DNA of 64,000 nt from Micrococcales bacterium (lineage in GTDB: Bacteria > Actinomycetota > Actinomycetes > Actinomycetales > Dermatophilaceae): assembly GCA_021287075.1 (NCBI GenBank), contig JAJTBD010000015.1, forward strand, positions 1 to 64,000, in the 5' to 3' direction. Below the pieces are notes generated by a model, which was given only the letters and a program-made list of their open reading frames with translations, was not told the origin of the DNA and did not search any database. Below are positions 9,433 to 19,882 of this stretch, piece by piece. The first letter of the stretch is position 1. Every line of letters begins with the position of its first letter. The position numbers were made by a program, and so were the translations under genes.

Positions 9433-12400
9433 GAGAGGCCTCCATGATCCGCTCCCACACTTCGTTGCCGTCGAGGTCCAGGCCCTCGGTCTGGGCCTGG
9501 GTGCGCACGTCGAGGACGCGCTGGTAGTCCCGCGGGAGGACCAGGGTGAAGCGCGAGACCGCGCTCTCCCAGTCGTCCAGCAGGCCCTGGGCGACCGGCG
9601 AGCCGGTCCACCGCACGTGCTGGGCGAGCAGCTGCTGCACCGTGATCACGTCGTCGGGGCGCAGCTCCCACAGGTCGACGAGCTCGCTGTTGACCCGGCC
9701 CTCCTCGAGGTCGAGCACATAGGCGACACCGCCGGACATGCCCGCCCCGAAGTTGCGGCCGGTCGGCCCGAGGATGAGCGCGACACCGCCGGTCATGTAC
9801 TCGCACCCGTGGTCGCCCACGCCCTCGACGACCGCGGTGGCGCCCGAGTTGCGCACGCAGAAGCGCTCCCCCGCCTGGCCGCGCAGATAGATCTCGCCGG
9901 TCGTCGCGCCATAGCCGATCACGTTGCCGGCGATGACATTCTCCTCGGCGGACATCGGCGCACCCTTGGGCGGGCGCACGACGATGCGGCCGCCGGAGAG
10001 GCCCTTGCCGACGTAGTCGTTGGCGTCGCCGACGAGCTGGAGGGTGACGCCTGCGGGCACGAAGGCACCGAAGGACTGGCCGGCCGAGCCGGTCAGCGTG
10101 ATGTCAATCGTGTTGTCCGGCAGGCCTTCTGGGTATCGCTTGGTCACCTCGTGGCCGAGCATCGTGCCCACCGTGCGGTTGACATTGCGCACGTCGATCT
10201 CGCCGGTGACCGGCTGTCCGTCGGACAGCGCGGGCTCCGCGATCTCGATGAGCCGGTGGTCCAGCGCGCGCTCGAGCCCGTGGTCCTGGGCCTTGGCGTG
10301 CTTGATGCCGGAGCCGTCGGGCGAGGTGACCTTGGCAAAGATCGGCGACAGGTCCATGCCCGAGGCCTTCCAGTGGGTGATCGCCCGGTCCACCCGCATC
10401 GCGTCGACCTGCCCGATGGCCTCGTCGAGGCTGCGGAAGCCGAGGGCAGCCAGGTGCTCGCGGACCTCCTCGGCGATGTACTCGAAGAAGGTCTCGACGA
10501 ACTCGGGCCTGCCCGAGAAGCGGGCCCGCAGCTCCGGGTTCTGGGTGGCGATGCCGACCGGGCAGGTGTCGAGGTGGCAGACGCGCATCATCACGCAGCC
10601 GCTGACGACGAGGGGCGCGGTGGCGAAGCCGTACTCCTCGGCGCCGAGCAGCGCGGCGATGACGACATCGCGGCCGGTCTTGAGCTGTCCGTCGACCTGC
10701 ACGACGATCCGGTCGCGCAGCCCGTTGAGCACCAGCGTCTGCTGGGTCTCGGCCAGGCCGATCTCCCAGGGGCCGCCCGCGTGCTTGAGCGAGGTGAGCG
10801 GCGAGGCGCCGGTGCCGCCGTCGTGGCCGGAGATGAGCACGACGTCGGAGTGCGCCTTGGACACGCCCGCCGCGACCGTCCCGACGCCGATCTCGGAGAC
10901 GAGCTTGACGTGGATGCGGGCCTGCGGGTTGGCGTTCTTGAGGTCGTGGATCAGCTGCGCCAGGTCCTCGATCGAATAGATGTCGTGGTGCGGCGGCGGG
11001 CTGATCAGGCCGACACCCGGGGTCGAGTGCCGCGTCTTGGCCACCCACGGATAGACCTTGTGGCCGGGCAGCTGGCCGCCCTCGCCGGGCTTGGCGCCCT
11101 GGGCCATCTTGATCTGGATGTCGCCGGCCTCGGTGAGATAGACCGAGGTCACGCCGAAGCGGCCGGAGGCGACCTGCTTGATCATCGAGCGGCGCTCGGG
11201 GTCCTGGAGCCGCTCGAGGTCCTCGCCGCCCTCGCCCGTGTTGGAGCGGGCGCCGAGCCGGTTCATCGCGATCGCGAGGGTCTCGTGGGCCTCTCGCGAG
11301 ATCGAGCCATAGGACATCGCGCCGGTGTTGAAGCGCTTGACGATCTCGCTGACCGGCTCGACCTCCTCGATCGGCACGGGCTGCCGCTCCCCCGCACCGC
11401 CGAGCTCGAACAGGCCGCGCAGGGTCATCAGCCGCTCGGACTGCTCGTCGACGCGGGCGGTGTACTGCTTGAAGATGTCGTAGCGCCGCTGCCGGGTCGA
11501 GTGCTGGAGCCGGAAGACAGTGTCGGGGTCGAACAGGTGCGGCGGCCCCTCGCGGCGCCACTGGTACTCGCCGCCCACGTCGAGCCGGCGGTGTGGCAGG
11601 CGGCTGCCCTCGAGGGGGTATGCCGTGGCGTGCCGGGCGGCGTTCTCGGCCGCGATCACGTCGAGGCCGACCCCGCCGAGCTGGGAGACCGTGCCGGTGA
11701 AGTGCCGGTCGACCAGGTCCTGGGAGAGGCCGATCGCCTCGAAGACCTGCGCGCCGCGGTAGGAGGCGACGGTGGAGATGCCCATCTTGGACATCACCTT
11801 GAGCACGCCCTTGCCGAGCGCCTTGATGAGGTTGGTGACGGCTTTGTCGGCGGTGACGCCCTCGAGCTGGTCGGAGCGGACCATGTCCTCGACCGTCTCC
11901 ATGGCGAGGTAGGGGTTGACCGCGGCGGCTCCGAAGCCGATGAGCAGCGCGATGTGGTGGACCTCACGGACGTCACCGGCCTCCACGAGCAGACCGACCT
12001 GGGTGCGGGTCTTCTCGCGGATGAGGTGGTGGTGGACGGCGGAGGTCAGCAGGAGCGAGGGGATCGGCGCGAGGTCGCGGCCGGAGTCGCGGTCGGAGAG
12101 GACGACGAAGCGGGCGCCCTCCTCGATGGCGGCCGACACCTCGGCGAAGATCTGCTCGAGGCGGGCCTCCAGGGCAGCCGCGCCGCCCTGGACCTCATAG
12201 AGGCCCTGCACCACGTGGGTGGCATAGCCGGGGCGGTCGCCGTCGGCGTTGATGTGCACGATCTTGGCGAGCTCGTCGTTGTCGAGCACGGGGAAGTCGA
12301 GGACGACCTGGCGGGCGTGCTCGGGGGCGGCGTCGAGGCAGTTGCCCTCGGGGCCGATGATCGTGCCGAGCGAGGTGACCAGCTCCTCGCGGATCGCGTC

Positions 12401-13981
12401 CAGCGGCGGGTTGGTCACCTGGGCGAAGAGCTGGGTGAAGTAGTCGAACAGCAGCCGGGGCCGGCTGGAGAGCACGGCGATGGGGGTGTCGGTGCCCATC
12501 GAGCCCAGCGCCTCGGTGCCGTTGCGGGCCATGGGGCCGAGGATGAGCTTGAGCTCCTCGCCTGTGTAGCCGAAGGTCTGCTGGCGGCGGGCCACGGAGG
12601 CGGCCGTGTGCAGGATGTGCTCGCGCTCGGGCAGGTCGTGCAGCTGGATCAGCCCCTGCTCGAGCCACTCGCCATAGGGGTTCTCGGCGGCGAGCGCCGA
12701 CTTGACCTCCTCGTCGCTGACGATCCGGCCCTCCTCGGTGTCGACGAGGAACATCCGGCCCGGCTGGAGGCGGCCACGGCGCACCACCCGCTCGGGGTCG
12801 AGGTCGAGCACGCCCGACTCGGAGGCGAGGACGACCAGGCCGTCGTCGGTCACGGCATACCGACCGGGCCGCAGGCCGTTGCGGTCCAGGACCGCGCCGA
12901 CGAGGCGGCCGTCGGTGAAGGTGACGCAGGCGGGGCCGTCCCAGGGCTCCATGAAGGTGGAGTGGAACTCATAGAAGGCGCGGCGGGCCGGGTCCATCTC
13001 CTGGTGGTTCTCCCAAGCCTCCGGGATCATCATCAGCACCGCGTGGGGCAGCGAGCGCCCGCCGAGGTGGAGCAGCTCGAGGACCTCGTCGAAGGACGCC
13101 GAGTCGGAGTGGCCGGGCGTGCAGATCGGGAAGAGCCGCTGGAGGTCGCCGGGGATCGTCGAGGAGGTCAGCTGTGACTCCCGGGCCCGCATCCAGTTGC
13201 GGTTGCCCTTGACGGTGTTGATCTCGCCGTTGTGCGCGATGAGGCGGTAGGGGTGGGCCAGCGGCCAGGCCGGGAAGGTGTTGGTGGAGAAGCGCGAGTG
13301 CACCAGGGCCAGCTCGGTGGCGAAGCGCTCGTCCGACAGGTCGGGGAAGAAGTCGGAGAGCTGGTCGGTGGTCAGCATGCCCTTGTAGACGAAGGTGCGC
13401 GATGACAGCGACGCGAAGTAGACCTCGAGCTCGCGCTCGGCGCGCTTGCGCAGGCAGAAGGCGAGCCGGTCGAGCTCGATGCCCGAGACACCGCCGTCCG
13501 CGGACGTCACGAAGAGAGTGGTGAAGTGCGGCATGGTCTCGCGGGCCATCTGCCCGACGATCCCCGCGCTGACCGGCACGTCGCGCCAGCCGATGACCCG
13601 CAGGCCCTCCTCCTCGGCGATCTCCTCGATGCGCTCGACCGCGGCCCCGCGCGCGCCCGCCTTGACGGGCAGGAAGGCCATGCCCGCGGCATACTCCCCC
13701 GCCGGCGGCAGGTCGATGCCGGTGACCCCACGGAAGAACTCGTCGGGCACCTGGGTGAGGATGCCGGCGCCGTCGCCCACGAGGGGGTCGGCGCCGGTGG
13801 CGCCGCGGTGGTCGAGATTGCGCAGTGCGGTCAGGGCGTGCTCGACGATGTCGTGGCCGGCGCTGCCGCGCATCGTGGCGACGAAGGCCACGCCACAGGC
13901 GTCGTGCTCGAGGTCACCGCGGTAGAGGCCCACGTCGTCGGGGATCGCGGAGAAGGGAAGCGGGGTCACGGCAGATACCAC
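9425..13981 (-). CDS. gltB: Glutamate synthase large subunit
   Basis: This 1518-residue protein carries the glutaminase and synthase sites. Cys29 in EHDACGVAF is the class II amidotransferase nucleophile, so a propeptide of about 28 residues must be removed. The central FMN domain has [21 protein letters not shown], and the 3Fe-4S ligands are in [19 protein letters not shown]. The C-terminal beta-helix domain is present ([22 protein letters not shown]). The start is uncertain between GTG at 13981 and GTG at 13969, the latter having GGTGG 8 nt upstream. The gene precedes gltD with an 8-nt overlap. Confidence 0.97.
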
Positions 13982-14063
13982 CGTCCTTGTCTTGACTCGT
14001 CGTGCGGCCCGGTCTGATGACGGGCTCGGAGCGAATGTGGACGGCGATGGCCACGTGGAGCGA

Positions 14064-14093
14064 ACAGTAACCGATCAGGCGGCCCGCTGTCCT
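14064..14093 (-). promoter_or_regulatory. Putative gltB promoter
   Basis: On the minus strand AGGACA (14088-14093) is followed after 18 nt by TACTGT (14064-14069), giving a plausible -35/-10 pair. Transcription would start near 14057 and leave a leader of about 75 nt before gltB. The -35 matches the consensus at only four positions. Confidence 0.35.
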
Positions 14094-14106
14094 ACTATCC
14101 GGGATT

Positions 14107-14988
14107 TCAGTGTTCGTGTTGTGAGACGTGGGGCTGCTCGGCCGGCTCCTGCACCACGTCGACGATCCCGCTGGGGTTGCGGCGGCAGTGCAGCACGATC
14201 CACAGCCCGAGCGCGAAGACGAGCAGGCTGGTCCAGACGTTGAGCCGCTGGCCCAGGATCTCGTGGGCACTGTCGGAGCGCATCAGCTCGACGACGATGC
14301 GCCCGAGCGGGTAGCCCATGACATAGAGCCCGAAGAGCTGGCCCCGTCCGAGGCGCCGGCGCCGGTCCAGCCAGAGCAGCACGCCGGCGAGCAGCAGGCA
14401 CCACAGCGCCTCATAGAGGAAGGTCGGGTGGAAGACACCCTTGACGACCGCGTTGCCCGCGCCGTCGGTCACCGCACGACCGTGCGCCTGGTCCCACTCG
14501 TGGATCTGGAGCCCCCAGGGCACGTCGGTGGCCCGGCCGTAGAGCTCGTTGTTGAACCAGTTGCCGAAGCGTCCCATGGCCTGGGCGATCGCCACCCCGG
14601 GCGCGGCCGCGTCGACATAGTCCAGGAAGGGCACGCCATAGCGCCGGCAGGCCAGCCAGGCGCCGAGCGCACCGAGCGCGACCGCCCCCCAGATGCCGAG
14701 CCCGCCCTCCCAGATCTTCAGCGCGTCGAGCGGGTTGCCGTCCTTGCCGAAGTAGGGCTCGGGCGTGGTGACCACGTGATAGAGGCGCGCGCCGACGATC
14801 CCGAACGGCACGGCATACGCGGCGACGTCCATGGAGTGGCCGGCCTCGTGGCCGCGCGCGACGAGGCGCCGGCCGGTCAGCCAGATCGCGACCAGGATGC
14901 CGGCGAGGATGCAGAGCGCATAGGCCCGCAGGGTCAGCGGGCCCACCTGCCAGGCGGCGGTGGTCGGGCTGGGGATCACGGCGAGCAC
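14107..14988 (-). CDS. lgt: Prolipoprotein diacylglyceryl transferase
   Basis: This 293-residue integral membrane enzyme attaches diacylglycerol to the lipobox cysteine of prolipoproteins, several of which are encoded in this window. About seven hydrophobic helices are present. The family signatures FGIVGARLYHVVT, the catalytic-core motif QAMGRFGNWFNNELYG, and HPTFLYEALWCLLL are intact. The GTG at 14988 has TACACT ending exactly 6 nt upstream and no ribosome-binding site, so a leaderless mRNA is likely. That TACACT overlaps a GCGGCATAC word. The gene follows the DsbA-like gene after a hairpin terminator. Confidence 0.96.
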   Translation of the reverse strand: MLAVIPSPTTAAWQVGPLTLRAYALCILAGILVAIWLTGRRLVARGHEAGHSMDVAAYAVPFGIVGARLYHVVTTPEPYFGKDGNPLDALKIWEGGLGIWGAVALGALGAWLACRRYGVPFLDYVDAAAPGVAIAQAMGRFGNWFNNELYGRATDVPWGLQIHEWDQAHGRAVTDGAGNAVVKGVFHPTFLYEALWCLLLAGVLLWLDRRRRLGRGQLFGLYVMGYPLGRIVVELMRSDSAHEILGQRLNVWTSLLVFALGLWIVLHCRRNPSGIVDVVQEPAEQPHVSQHEH

Positions 14989-14994
14989 AGGGCG

Positions 14995-15000
14995 AGTGTA
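14995..15000 (-). promoter_or_regulatory. -10-like TACACT, leaderless lgt
   Basis: TACACT ends 6 nt before the lgt GTG. The first three bases are also the end of a GCGGCATAC word, so the recurring word here doubles as part of a -10 element. Confidence 0.5.
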
Positions 15001-15020
15001 TGCCGCGTGCGCGGCACGCG

Positions 15021-15056
15021 ATCAGGCCGTCACCCCGGGTGGGATGACGGCCTGAT
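15021..15056 (-). terminator. Hairpin terminator after the dsbA-like gene
   Basis: Perfect 12-bp arms ATCAGGCCGTCA (15021-15032) and TGACGGCCTGAT (15045-15056) lie 19 bp beyond the stop of the DsbA-like gene and before the lgt start. There is no strong T run, as is usual in GC-rich actinobacteria. Confidence 0.75.
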
Positions 15057-15075
15057 CGGTGGCCGGAGGGCGGGA

Positions 15076-15858
15076 CTACTTGGTCGCGTCCTCGATGGCC
15101 TTGGCGAAGGTGTCGGGGGTCATGCCCGCGAGCTTCATCTGCTCCCCGTTGAGCTTGAAGGTCGGGGTGCTGGTGACGCCGTCCTTGGTCGTCTGGGTCT
15201 GCACCGCGTCGAGGTACTGGGCGTGCTTGTCGGACTTGACGCACGAGTCATAGGCCGCGGCGTCCACGCCCGCGTCGGTGACGAACTTCTTGAGCTGCTC
15301 GTCGGTCCAGCCGTCGCCCTCGTTGGCCGGCTGGTTGGTGAAGATCGCGTCGTGGACCGGCTGGAACTTGCCCGCGTCGGCCGCGCAGAAGGACGCCTTG
15401 GCGGCCCGGGTGGACGCGTCGTTCTTGAGGTTGGTGTCGAGGAAGTTCATCACGTGGTAGGTCAGCTTGATCTTGCCGGCCTTGGCCAGCTCGTCGATCT
15501 TGGCGCCGAGGAGCTGCTCGGCCTGGTGGCAGGCCGGGCACTGGAAGTCCTCGTAGATGTCGAGGGTCGGGGCCTTGTCGACGAGCGTGGCGCTGGTGTT
15601 GGAGACCAGCCCGCCGCCCATCTTGGTCGCACCCGCGGGAAGCGCAGACCCGCCGGCCGAGTCGGTCTTCTCGCCCTGGGAGCCCATGATGACCGCGCCG
15701 ACGACCGCGGCGATCGCGACGATGGCCGCGATCGTGGCCAGCAGGATCTTGTTGGGACCGCCGCCGCCCTTGGGCGCGGCGGCGTTGATCTTGTCCTGCC
15801 GGCTCATGCTGCCGCTGGTGGCGGCGGCCTCGCGGCGCTTCTTTGCGTTGGCTCCCAT
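15076..15858 (-). CDS. Membrane-anchored DsbA-like thiol oxidoreductase
   Basis: This 260-residue protein has a basic N-terminal tail, a single membrane anchor at about residues 37-58 and an extracytoplasmic thioredoxin-fold domain. The redox site is CPAC (Cys107, Cys110) in YEDFQCPACHQAE, followed by the helical insertion with FCAADAGKFQPVHDAIF and the cis-proline loop TSTPTFKLNG. It probably forms or isomerises disulfides in exported proteins. The gene directly follows the MauE/DoxX-like gene, whose product has its own CGC pair, so the two may form an electron relay. It belongs to the tail of the trp operon by position only. Confidence 0.9.
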   Translation of the reverse strand: MGANAKKRREAAATSGSMSRQDKINAAAPKGGGGPNKILLATIAAIVAIAAVVGAVIMGSQGEKTDSAGGSALPAGATKMGGGLVSNTSATLVDKAPTLDIYEDFQCPACHQAEQLLGAKIDELAKAGKIKLTYHVMNFLDTNLKNDASTRAAKASFCAADAGKFQPVHDAIFTNQPANEGDGWTDEQLKKFVTDAGVDAAAYDSCVKSDKHAQYLDAVQTQTTKDGVTSTPTFKLNGEQMKLAGMTPDTFAKAIEDATK

Positions 15859-15928
15859 GTGACGGTCCTTTGTGTGTTGGTCAGGGGTGGGGGGTGTGCT
15901 GTCGAGTGGTCGTGGATCTCGGCAGTGC

Positions 15929-16438
15929 TCAGCCGAACATGGCCGAGTCGGCGCTGAGCCTGGTGCGGGGCCACCGCACCAGCCACAGCGACAGGAGGAG
16001 CAGCCCGATGTCGCGGGCCTCCTCCCAGAAGTAGTTGGGCGACTCGCCCGCGGCCAGGGCGCCGCCGCCGCCGAAGCAGCCGCAGTCGATCTGGAGTCCG
16101 CGCACCCACGCGGAGGCGATGCCGATGATGAAGGCGAGCCAGAGCAGGGAGGCGATCACCGCGGCGGCCCGGGTGAACAGGCCCGCGATCAGCAGCAGGC
16201 CGAGGATGATCTCGACCATGGGCAGGGCGTAGCCGATGATGCGGGAGACCGCCCAGGGGAAGATCTCGTAGGCCATGACCGCCCGCGCGGAGTCGAGGGG
16301 GTGGGTGACCTTGAGGGCACCGGCGACGACGAGCACGACGCCGACGATGAGGCGGGCCACCAGGCCGATGGTCTCCCTCAGCGAGTCCCGACGGGCGTCG
16401 GGGACCTGCTCGAGGTCGTCCGCGACGACATTGCTCAT
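15929..16438 (-). CDS. MauE/DoxX-like redox membrane protein
   Basis: This 169-residue protein has four predicted membrane helices, beginning LVARLIVGVVLVVAGALKVTHP, a DoxX/MauE signature, followed by a Cys pair in QIDCGCFGGGG (Cys119, Cys121) near the end of a helix. MauE-type proteins are thought to support disulfide or maturation chemistry outside the membrane. Being next to a DsbA-like protein fits a role in reoxidising it, which is inference. The ATG at 16438 overlaps the trpA stop as ATGA and has GGAAGGA 6 nt upstream. A longer upstream frame is only trpA shadow. Confidence 0.85.
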   Translation of the reverse strand: MSNVVADDLEQVPDARRDSLRETIGLVARLIVGVVLVVAGALKVTHPLDSARAVMAYEIFPWAVSRIIGYALPMVEIILGLLLIAGLFTRAAAVIASLLWLAFIIGIASAWVRGLQIDCGCFGGGGALAAGESPNYFWEEARDIGLLLLSLWLVRWPRTRLSADSAMFG

Positions 16439-17268
16439 CGGTGTCCTTCCCTCACTCCGGCTGCCAGCTCTCCCACCAGAGCCCTCAACGCGGGGAACCC
16501 GCGCTCGGGTTCCCGCTCGTCCTGGAGGGTCTTGACCAGTGCCGAGCCGACGATGACCCCGTCGGCATAGGAGGCGACCTCGGCCGCCTGCTCCCGGGTG
16601 GAGACGCCGAGGCCCACGCACAGCGGCACGTCGGTGACGGCGCGGGTGCGGGCCACGAGCTCGGCCGCGGCGCCGCCGACGCTGCTGCGTGCACCGGTGA
16701 CGCCCATCGTGGAGGCCACATAGACGAAGCCACGGCAGGCGCTGGTGACCGCGCGCAGCCGCTCCTCGGGGGAGCTCGGCGCCACGAGGAAGGACCGGTC
16801 GAGTCCGTGGTGGTCGCTGGCGGCGATCCACTCGGCGGCCTCGTCGGGGATGAGGTCGGGAGTGATCAGGCCGGCGCCACCGGCCTCGGCGAGCCGTCGG
16901 GCAAAGACCTCGGGGGTCTGGCGCACGACGAGGTTCCAGTAGGTCATCACCATCGGCGGCGCGCCGGCGGCACGGATGGCGGCCGTGGCGCGGAAGACGT
17001 CGTCGACCCGCACGCCGCGCTCCAGCGCGGTGGCCGCAGCGATCTGGATGACCTCGCCGTCCATGAGCGGGTCGCTGTAGGGGACGCCGACCTCGACGAT
17101 GTCGACGCCCGCCTCCACCATCGCCGTCATCGCACCGATCGAGTGCTCGACGGTCGGGTAGCCCACCGGGAGATAGCCGATCAGGGCGGCACGCCCCTCC
17201 TCGCGGCAGCGGGCGAGGACGCCCTCCACACCGCGCCCGGCGACCGGGGCCTGGCTCTGCTCGCTCAC
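16435..17268 (-). CDS. trpA: Tryptophan synthase alpha subunit
   Basis: This 277-residue subunit cleaves indole-3-glycerol phosphate to indole and glyceraldehyde-3-phosphate. Family motifs are visible: [14 protein letters not shown], the catalytic Glu and Asp in [30 protein letters not shown], and the phosphate-binding [14 protein letters not shown]. The GTG at 17268 overlaps the trpB stop as GTGA, so translation is coupled to trpB, and the product forms the alpha2beta2 complex with TrpB. Its stop overlaps the next start as ATGA. Confidence 0.96.
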   Translation of the reverse strand: MSEQSQAPVAGRGVEGVLARCREEGRAALIGYLPVGYPTVEHSIGAMTAMVEAGVDIVEVGVPYSDPLMDGEVIQIAAATALERGVRVDDVFRATAAIRAAGAPPMVMTYWNLVVRQTPEVFARRLAEAGGAGLITPDLIPDEAAEWIAASDHHGLDRSFLVAPSSPEERLRAVTSACRGFVYVASTMGVTGARSSVGGAAAELVARTRAVTDVPLCVGLGVSTREQAAEVASYADGVIVGSALVKTLQDEREPERGFPALRALVGELAAGVREGHR

Positions 17269-18566
17269 TCCTGGACTCCTGCCTCGGGCGCATGGGCGGC
17301 CTCGCTCGCGCTGTGGGCCTCGCCCGTCGCGGCCTCGGTCGGGGCGCCCTGCCCGTCGATCAGGCCGAAGTACTCGGCCGCGGTGTGCATGTCCTTGTCG
17401 CCGCGCCCCGACAGGCTCACGAGCAGCAGGGCCTCGGGCCCCAGCTCGCGCCCGACCTCGATCGCACCCGCCAGGGCGTGGGAGGACTCGATGGCGGGGA
17501 TGATGCCCTCGGTGCGGCAGAGCAGCCGGAAGGCCTCCATCGCCTGCTCGTCGGTGGCATGGCGGTATTCGGCGCGGCCGGTGTCGCGCAGGAAGGAGTG
17601 CTCCGGTCCGACGCTGGGATAGTCGAGGCCCGCGGAGATGGAATGGGTCTCGACGGTCTGGCCGTCCTCGTCCTGCATGAGATAGCTGCGGGCGCCGTGG
17701 AGCACGCCCGGCGAGGCACTGGCGAAGCGGGCTGCGTGGCGCCCCGACTCGATGCCCTCTCCCCCAGCCTCGACGCCGATCAGCCGCACCGACTCCTCGC
17801 CGACGAAGCGGTGGAAGATGCCCATGGCGTTGGATCCGCCTCCGACACAGGCGATCACGGCGTCGGGCAGGCGCCCGGTCAGTGCGAGGACCTGGTCGTG
17901 GGCCTCCTCGCCGATGATCTTGTGGAAGTCGCGGACCATCTCCGGGAAGGGGTGCGGCCCGGTGACCGTGCCGAGCACATAGTGGGTGTGGCCGACATTG
18001 GTCACCCAGTCGCGCAGGGCCTCGTTGATCGCGTCCTTGAGGGTGGCGCTGCCGTGGCTGACCGGGATGACCTCGGCGCCGAGCATCCGCATGCGGGCGA
18101 CGTTGAGGGCCTGCCGCTCGGTGTCGACCCGGCCCATGTAGACGGTGCACTCCAGGCCCATCAGCGCGGCCGCCGTCGCCGTGGCGACGCCGTGCTGGCC
18201 CGCTCCGGTCTCGGCGATGACGCGGCGCTTGCCCATCCGCTTGGTCAGCAGCGCCTGGCCGAGGACGTTGTTGATCTTGTGCGAGCCGGTGTGGTTGAGG
18301 TCCTCGCGCTTGAGGACGATGCGGGCCCCGCCGGCGTGGGCGGCGAAGCGCGGCACCTCGGTGATGATGCTGGGCCGGCCGGTGTAGGTGCGGTGCAGCT
18401 CGTCGAGCTCGGCGACGAACTCGGGATCGACCATCGCCTTCTGCCGGGCCTCGTCGAGCTCCTCGAGGGCAGGGATCAGTGCCTCGGGCACGAAGCGTCC
18501 GCCGAACTCGCCGAAGCGGCCCGGGATCTCGGCCGCGTCCGGCCCGGGGCTGGTGCGCTCACTCAT
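17265..18566 (-). CDS. trpB: Tryptophan synthase beta subunit
   Basis: This PLP enzyme condenses indole with serine. The PLP lysine is Lys97 in [14 protein letters not shown], and the phosphate-binding glycine loop [12 protein letters not shown] is present, as are [15 protein letters not shown] at the N-terminus and the [13 protein letters not shown] loop. The protein is 433 residues long and has an Ala/Glu/His-rich C-terminal tail of about 35 residues beyond the usual core, of unknown role. The ATG at 18566 overlaps the trpC stop as ATGA. Confidence 0.97.
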   Translation of the reverse strand: MSERTSPGPDAAEIPGRFGEFGGRFVPEALIPALEELDEARQKAMVDPEFVAELDELHRTYTGRPSIITEVPRFAAHAGGARIVLKREDLNHTGSHKINNVLGQALLTKRMGKRRVIAETGAGQHGVATATAAALMGLECTVYMGRVDTERQALNVARMRMLGAEVIPVSHGSATLKDAINEALRDWVTNVGHTHYVLGTVTGPHPFPEMVRDFHKIIGEEAHDQVLALTGRLPDAVIACVGGGSNAMGIFHRFVGEESVRLIGVEAGGEGIESGRHAARFASASPGVLHGARSYLMQDEDGQTVETHSISAGLDYPSVGPEHSFLRDTGRAEYRHATDEQAMEAFRLLCRTEGIIPAIESSHALAGAIEVGRELGPEALLLVSLSGRGDKDMHTAAEYFGLIDGQGAPTEAATGEAHSASEAAHAPEAGVQE

Positions 18567-19357
18567 CGGTCACTCCCACTGGCGATGATCTCCTGGACTG
18601 CGACGCTCGGGTCGGCCCCTGCGGTGACCAGCGCCTCGCCGACCAGGACCGCGTCGGCGCCCTCGGCGGCATACCGCCCGCTGTCCTGGGGTCCGCGGAT
18701 GCCGCTCTCGGCCACCCGCACGGCCTCGACGGGGACCAGCCCCGCAAGGCGGCCAAACACATCGGGGTCGACGTCGAGGGTCTTGAGGTTGCGCGCGTTG
18801 ACGCCGATGACGGATGCACCGGCGGCGACCGCCCGCTCGGTCTCGGCCTCGTCGTGGACCTCGACGAGCGCCGTCATCCCGAGCTGCCGGCTGAGCGCGA
18901 GGAAGTCGCGCAGCTGGGGGTCCTCGAGCGCGGCCACGATGAGCAGCACGATGTCGGCGCCGTGGGCGCGGGCCTCGTGGAACTGGTACTCCTCCACCAT
19001 GAAGTCCTTGCGCAGCACCGGGATCGACACGGCGGCACGGACTGCGTCGAGGTCGGCCAGGCTCCCCCGGAAGCGGCGCTGCTCGGTCAGGCAGCTGATG
19101 GCGCTCGCCCCCGCGCGCTCGTAGGCGGCGGCCAGTGCGGCCGGGTCGGGGATGTCGGCGAGAGCGCCCTTACTCGGGCTCGACCGCTTGACCTCGGCGA
19201 TCAGCGCCAGCCCCGGACGGCGCAGCGCGGCCTCGGCGTCGAGCGCGGGCGGCGCGGCCTCGGCCAGCCGACGGATCTGCTCGAGGCTGGTGCGCGAACG
19301 CCGTTCGGCGAGGTCCTCGCGGACACCCTCGATGATCTCGTCCAGGACTGTGGGCAT
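18563..19357 (-). CDS. trpC: Indole-3-glycerol phosphate synthase
   Basis: This 264-residue TIM-barrel enzyme closes the indole ring. Signatures are [13 protein letters not shown] with the catalytic Lys, [14 protein letters not shown], the catalytic Lys in [24 protein letters not shown] and VAESGIRG. The ATG at 19357 has TAGCCT 7 nt upstream and no clear ribosome-binding site, so an extra internal promoter with a leaderless transcript is possible even though the gene lies within the trp operon. A GTATGCC hairpin and a terminator-like hairpin separate it from the preceding gene, which supports an independent start. Confidence 0.96.
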   Translation of the reverse strand: MPTVLDEIIEGVREDLAERRSRTSLEQIRRLAEAAPPALDAEAALRRPGLALIAEVKRSSPSKGALADIPDPAALAAAYERAGASAISCLTEQRRFRGSLADLDAVRAAVSIPVLRKDFMVEEYQFHEARAHGADIVLLIVAALEDPQLRDFLALSRQLGMTALVEVHDEAETERAVAAGASVIGVNARNLKTLDVDPDVFGRLAGLVPVEAVRVAESGIRGPQDSGRYAAEGADAVLVGEALVTAGADPSVAVQEIIASGSDR

Positions 19358-19364
19358 GGGGTCA

Positions 19365-19370
19365 AGGCTA
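19365..19370 (-). promoter_or_regulatory. -10-like TAGCCT before trpC
   Basis: TAGCCT ends 7 nt before the trpC ATG. Together with the hairpins just upstream, it suggests trpCBA can be transcribed separately from trpE. Confidence 0.35.
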
Positions 19371-19426
19371 ACTGTCGGCTCAGGGGCGGCCCGACACCGT
19401 CCGGGCGGCGGACGGGCTTGGCAGGC

Positions 19427-19448
19427 GTATGCCGCGTGGGCGGCATAC
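19427..19448. repeat. GTATGCCGC / GCGGCATAC hairpin
   Basis: Nine-bp arms at 19427-19435 and 19440-19448 with a 4-nt loop form a short perfect hairpin of the recurring word. It lies between the HGxxPAAW gene and trpC. Confidence 0.6.
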
Positions 19449-19450
19449 CT

Positions 19451-19483
19451 CGGCCCGTCACCCCAGGTGCGGGCGACGGGCCG
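19451..19483 (-). terminator. Hairpin after HGxxPAAW gene
   Basis: CGGCCCGTC (19451-19459) and GACGGGCCG (19475-19483) form a 9-bp stem 18 bp beyond the stop of the small membrane protein gene on the minus strand. It may end or attenuate the hisI-trpE transcript. Confidence 0.5.
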
Positions 19484-19501
19484 GAGAGGCTGCGGTGTGG
19501 G

Positions 19502-19810
19502 TCAGTTGATGCCGGCGCTGTGGCGCTCGGTGCCCTCGGGCACATCGGCGAGCGGCGACTCGTCGCCGGAGCCGTCGGCCGGCGCCTGGCCAGGGGGCAG
19601 GAGCTTCTCGGCGCCGTAGCCGGCCTTGGACAGCGCGACGCCGGCGATGACACCGACCAGCGCGAGCACGGCGGCCGCCCAGAAGAGGACGTGGTTGGCG
19701 ATGACGACGGCGACGCTCATCAGGCCGAAGGCGATGAGCAGGATGATGACGGCCGTCCACATCGCGACGCTGTGGCCGTGGTGGTTGCTCTCGTGCTCGT
19801 GCTCGGACAT
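19502..19810 (-). CDS. HGxxPAAW-type small membrane protein
   Basis: This 102-residue actinobacterial small membrane protein starts MSEHEHESNHHGHSVAMW, a variant of the HGxxPAAW signature with HGHSVAMW, followed by two hydrophobic helices (TAVIILLIAFGLMSVAVVIA and HVLFWAAAVLALVGVIAGVAL) and an acidic cytosolic tail. The family is typically found beside trp genes in actinobacteria; its function is unknown. The ATG at 19810 has GAGAGG about 6 nt upstream. A His-rich N-terminus could bind metal, but that is speculation. Confidence 0.8.
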   Translation of the reverse strand: MSEHEHESNHHGHSVAMWTAVIILLIAFGLMSVAVVIANHVLFWAAAVLALVGVIAGVALSKAGYGAEKLLPPGQAPADGSGDESPLADVPEGTERHSAGIN

Positions 19811-19882
19811 GCGGTGCCTCTCGGGTATCTCGTCGGTGGCGGGGTGCCGGGGGTCTGGGCCCATTCTGACAGGTGCGGGCGC

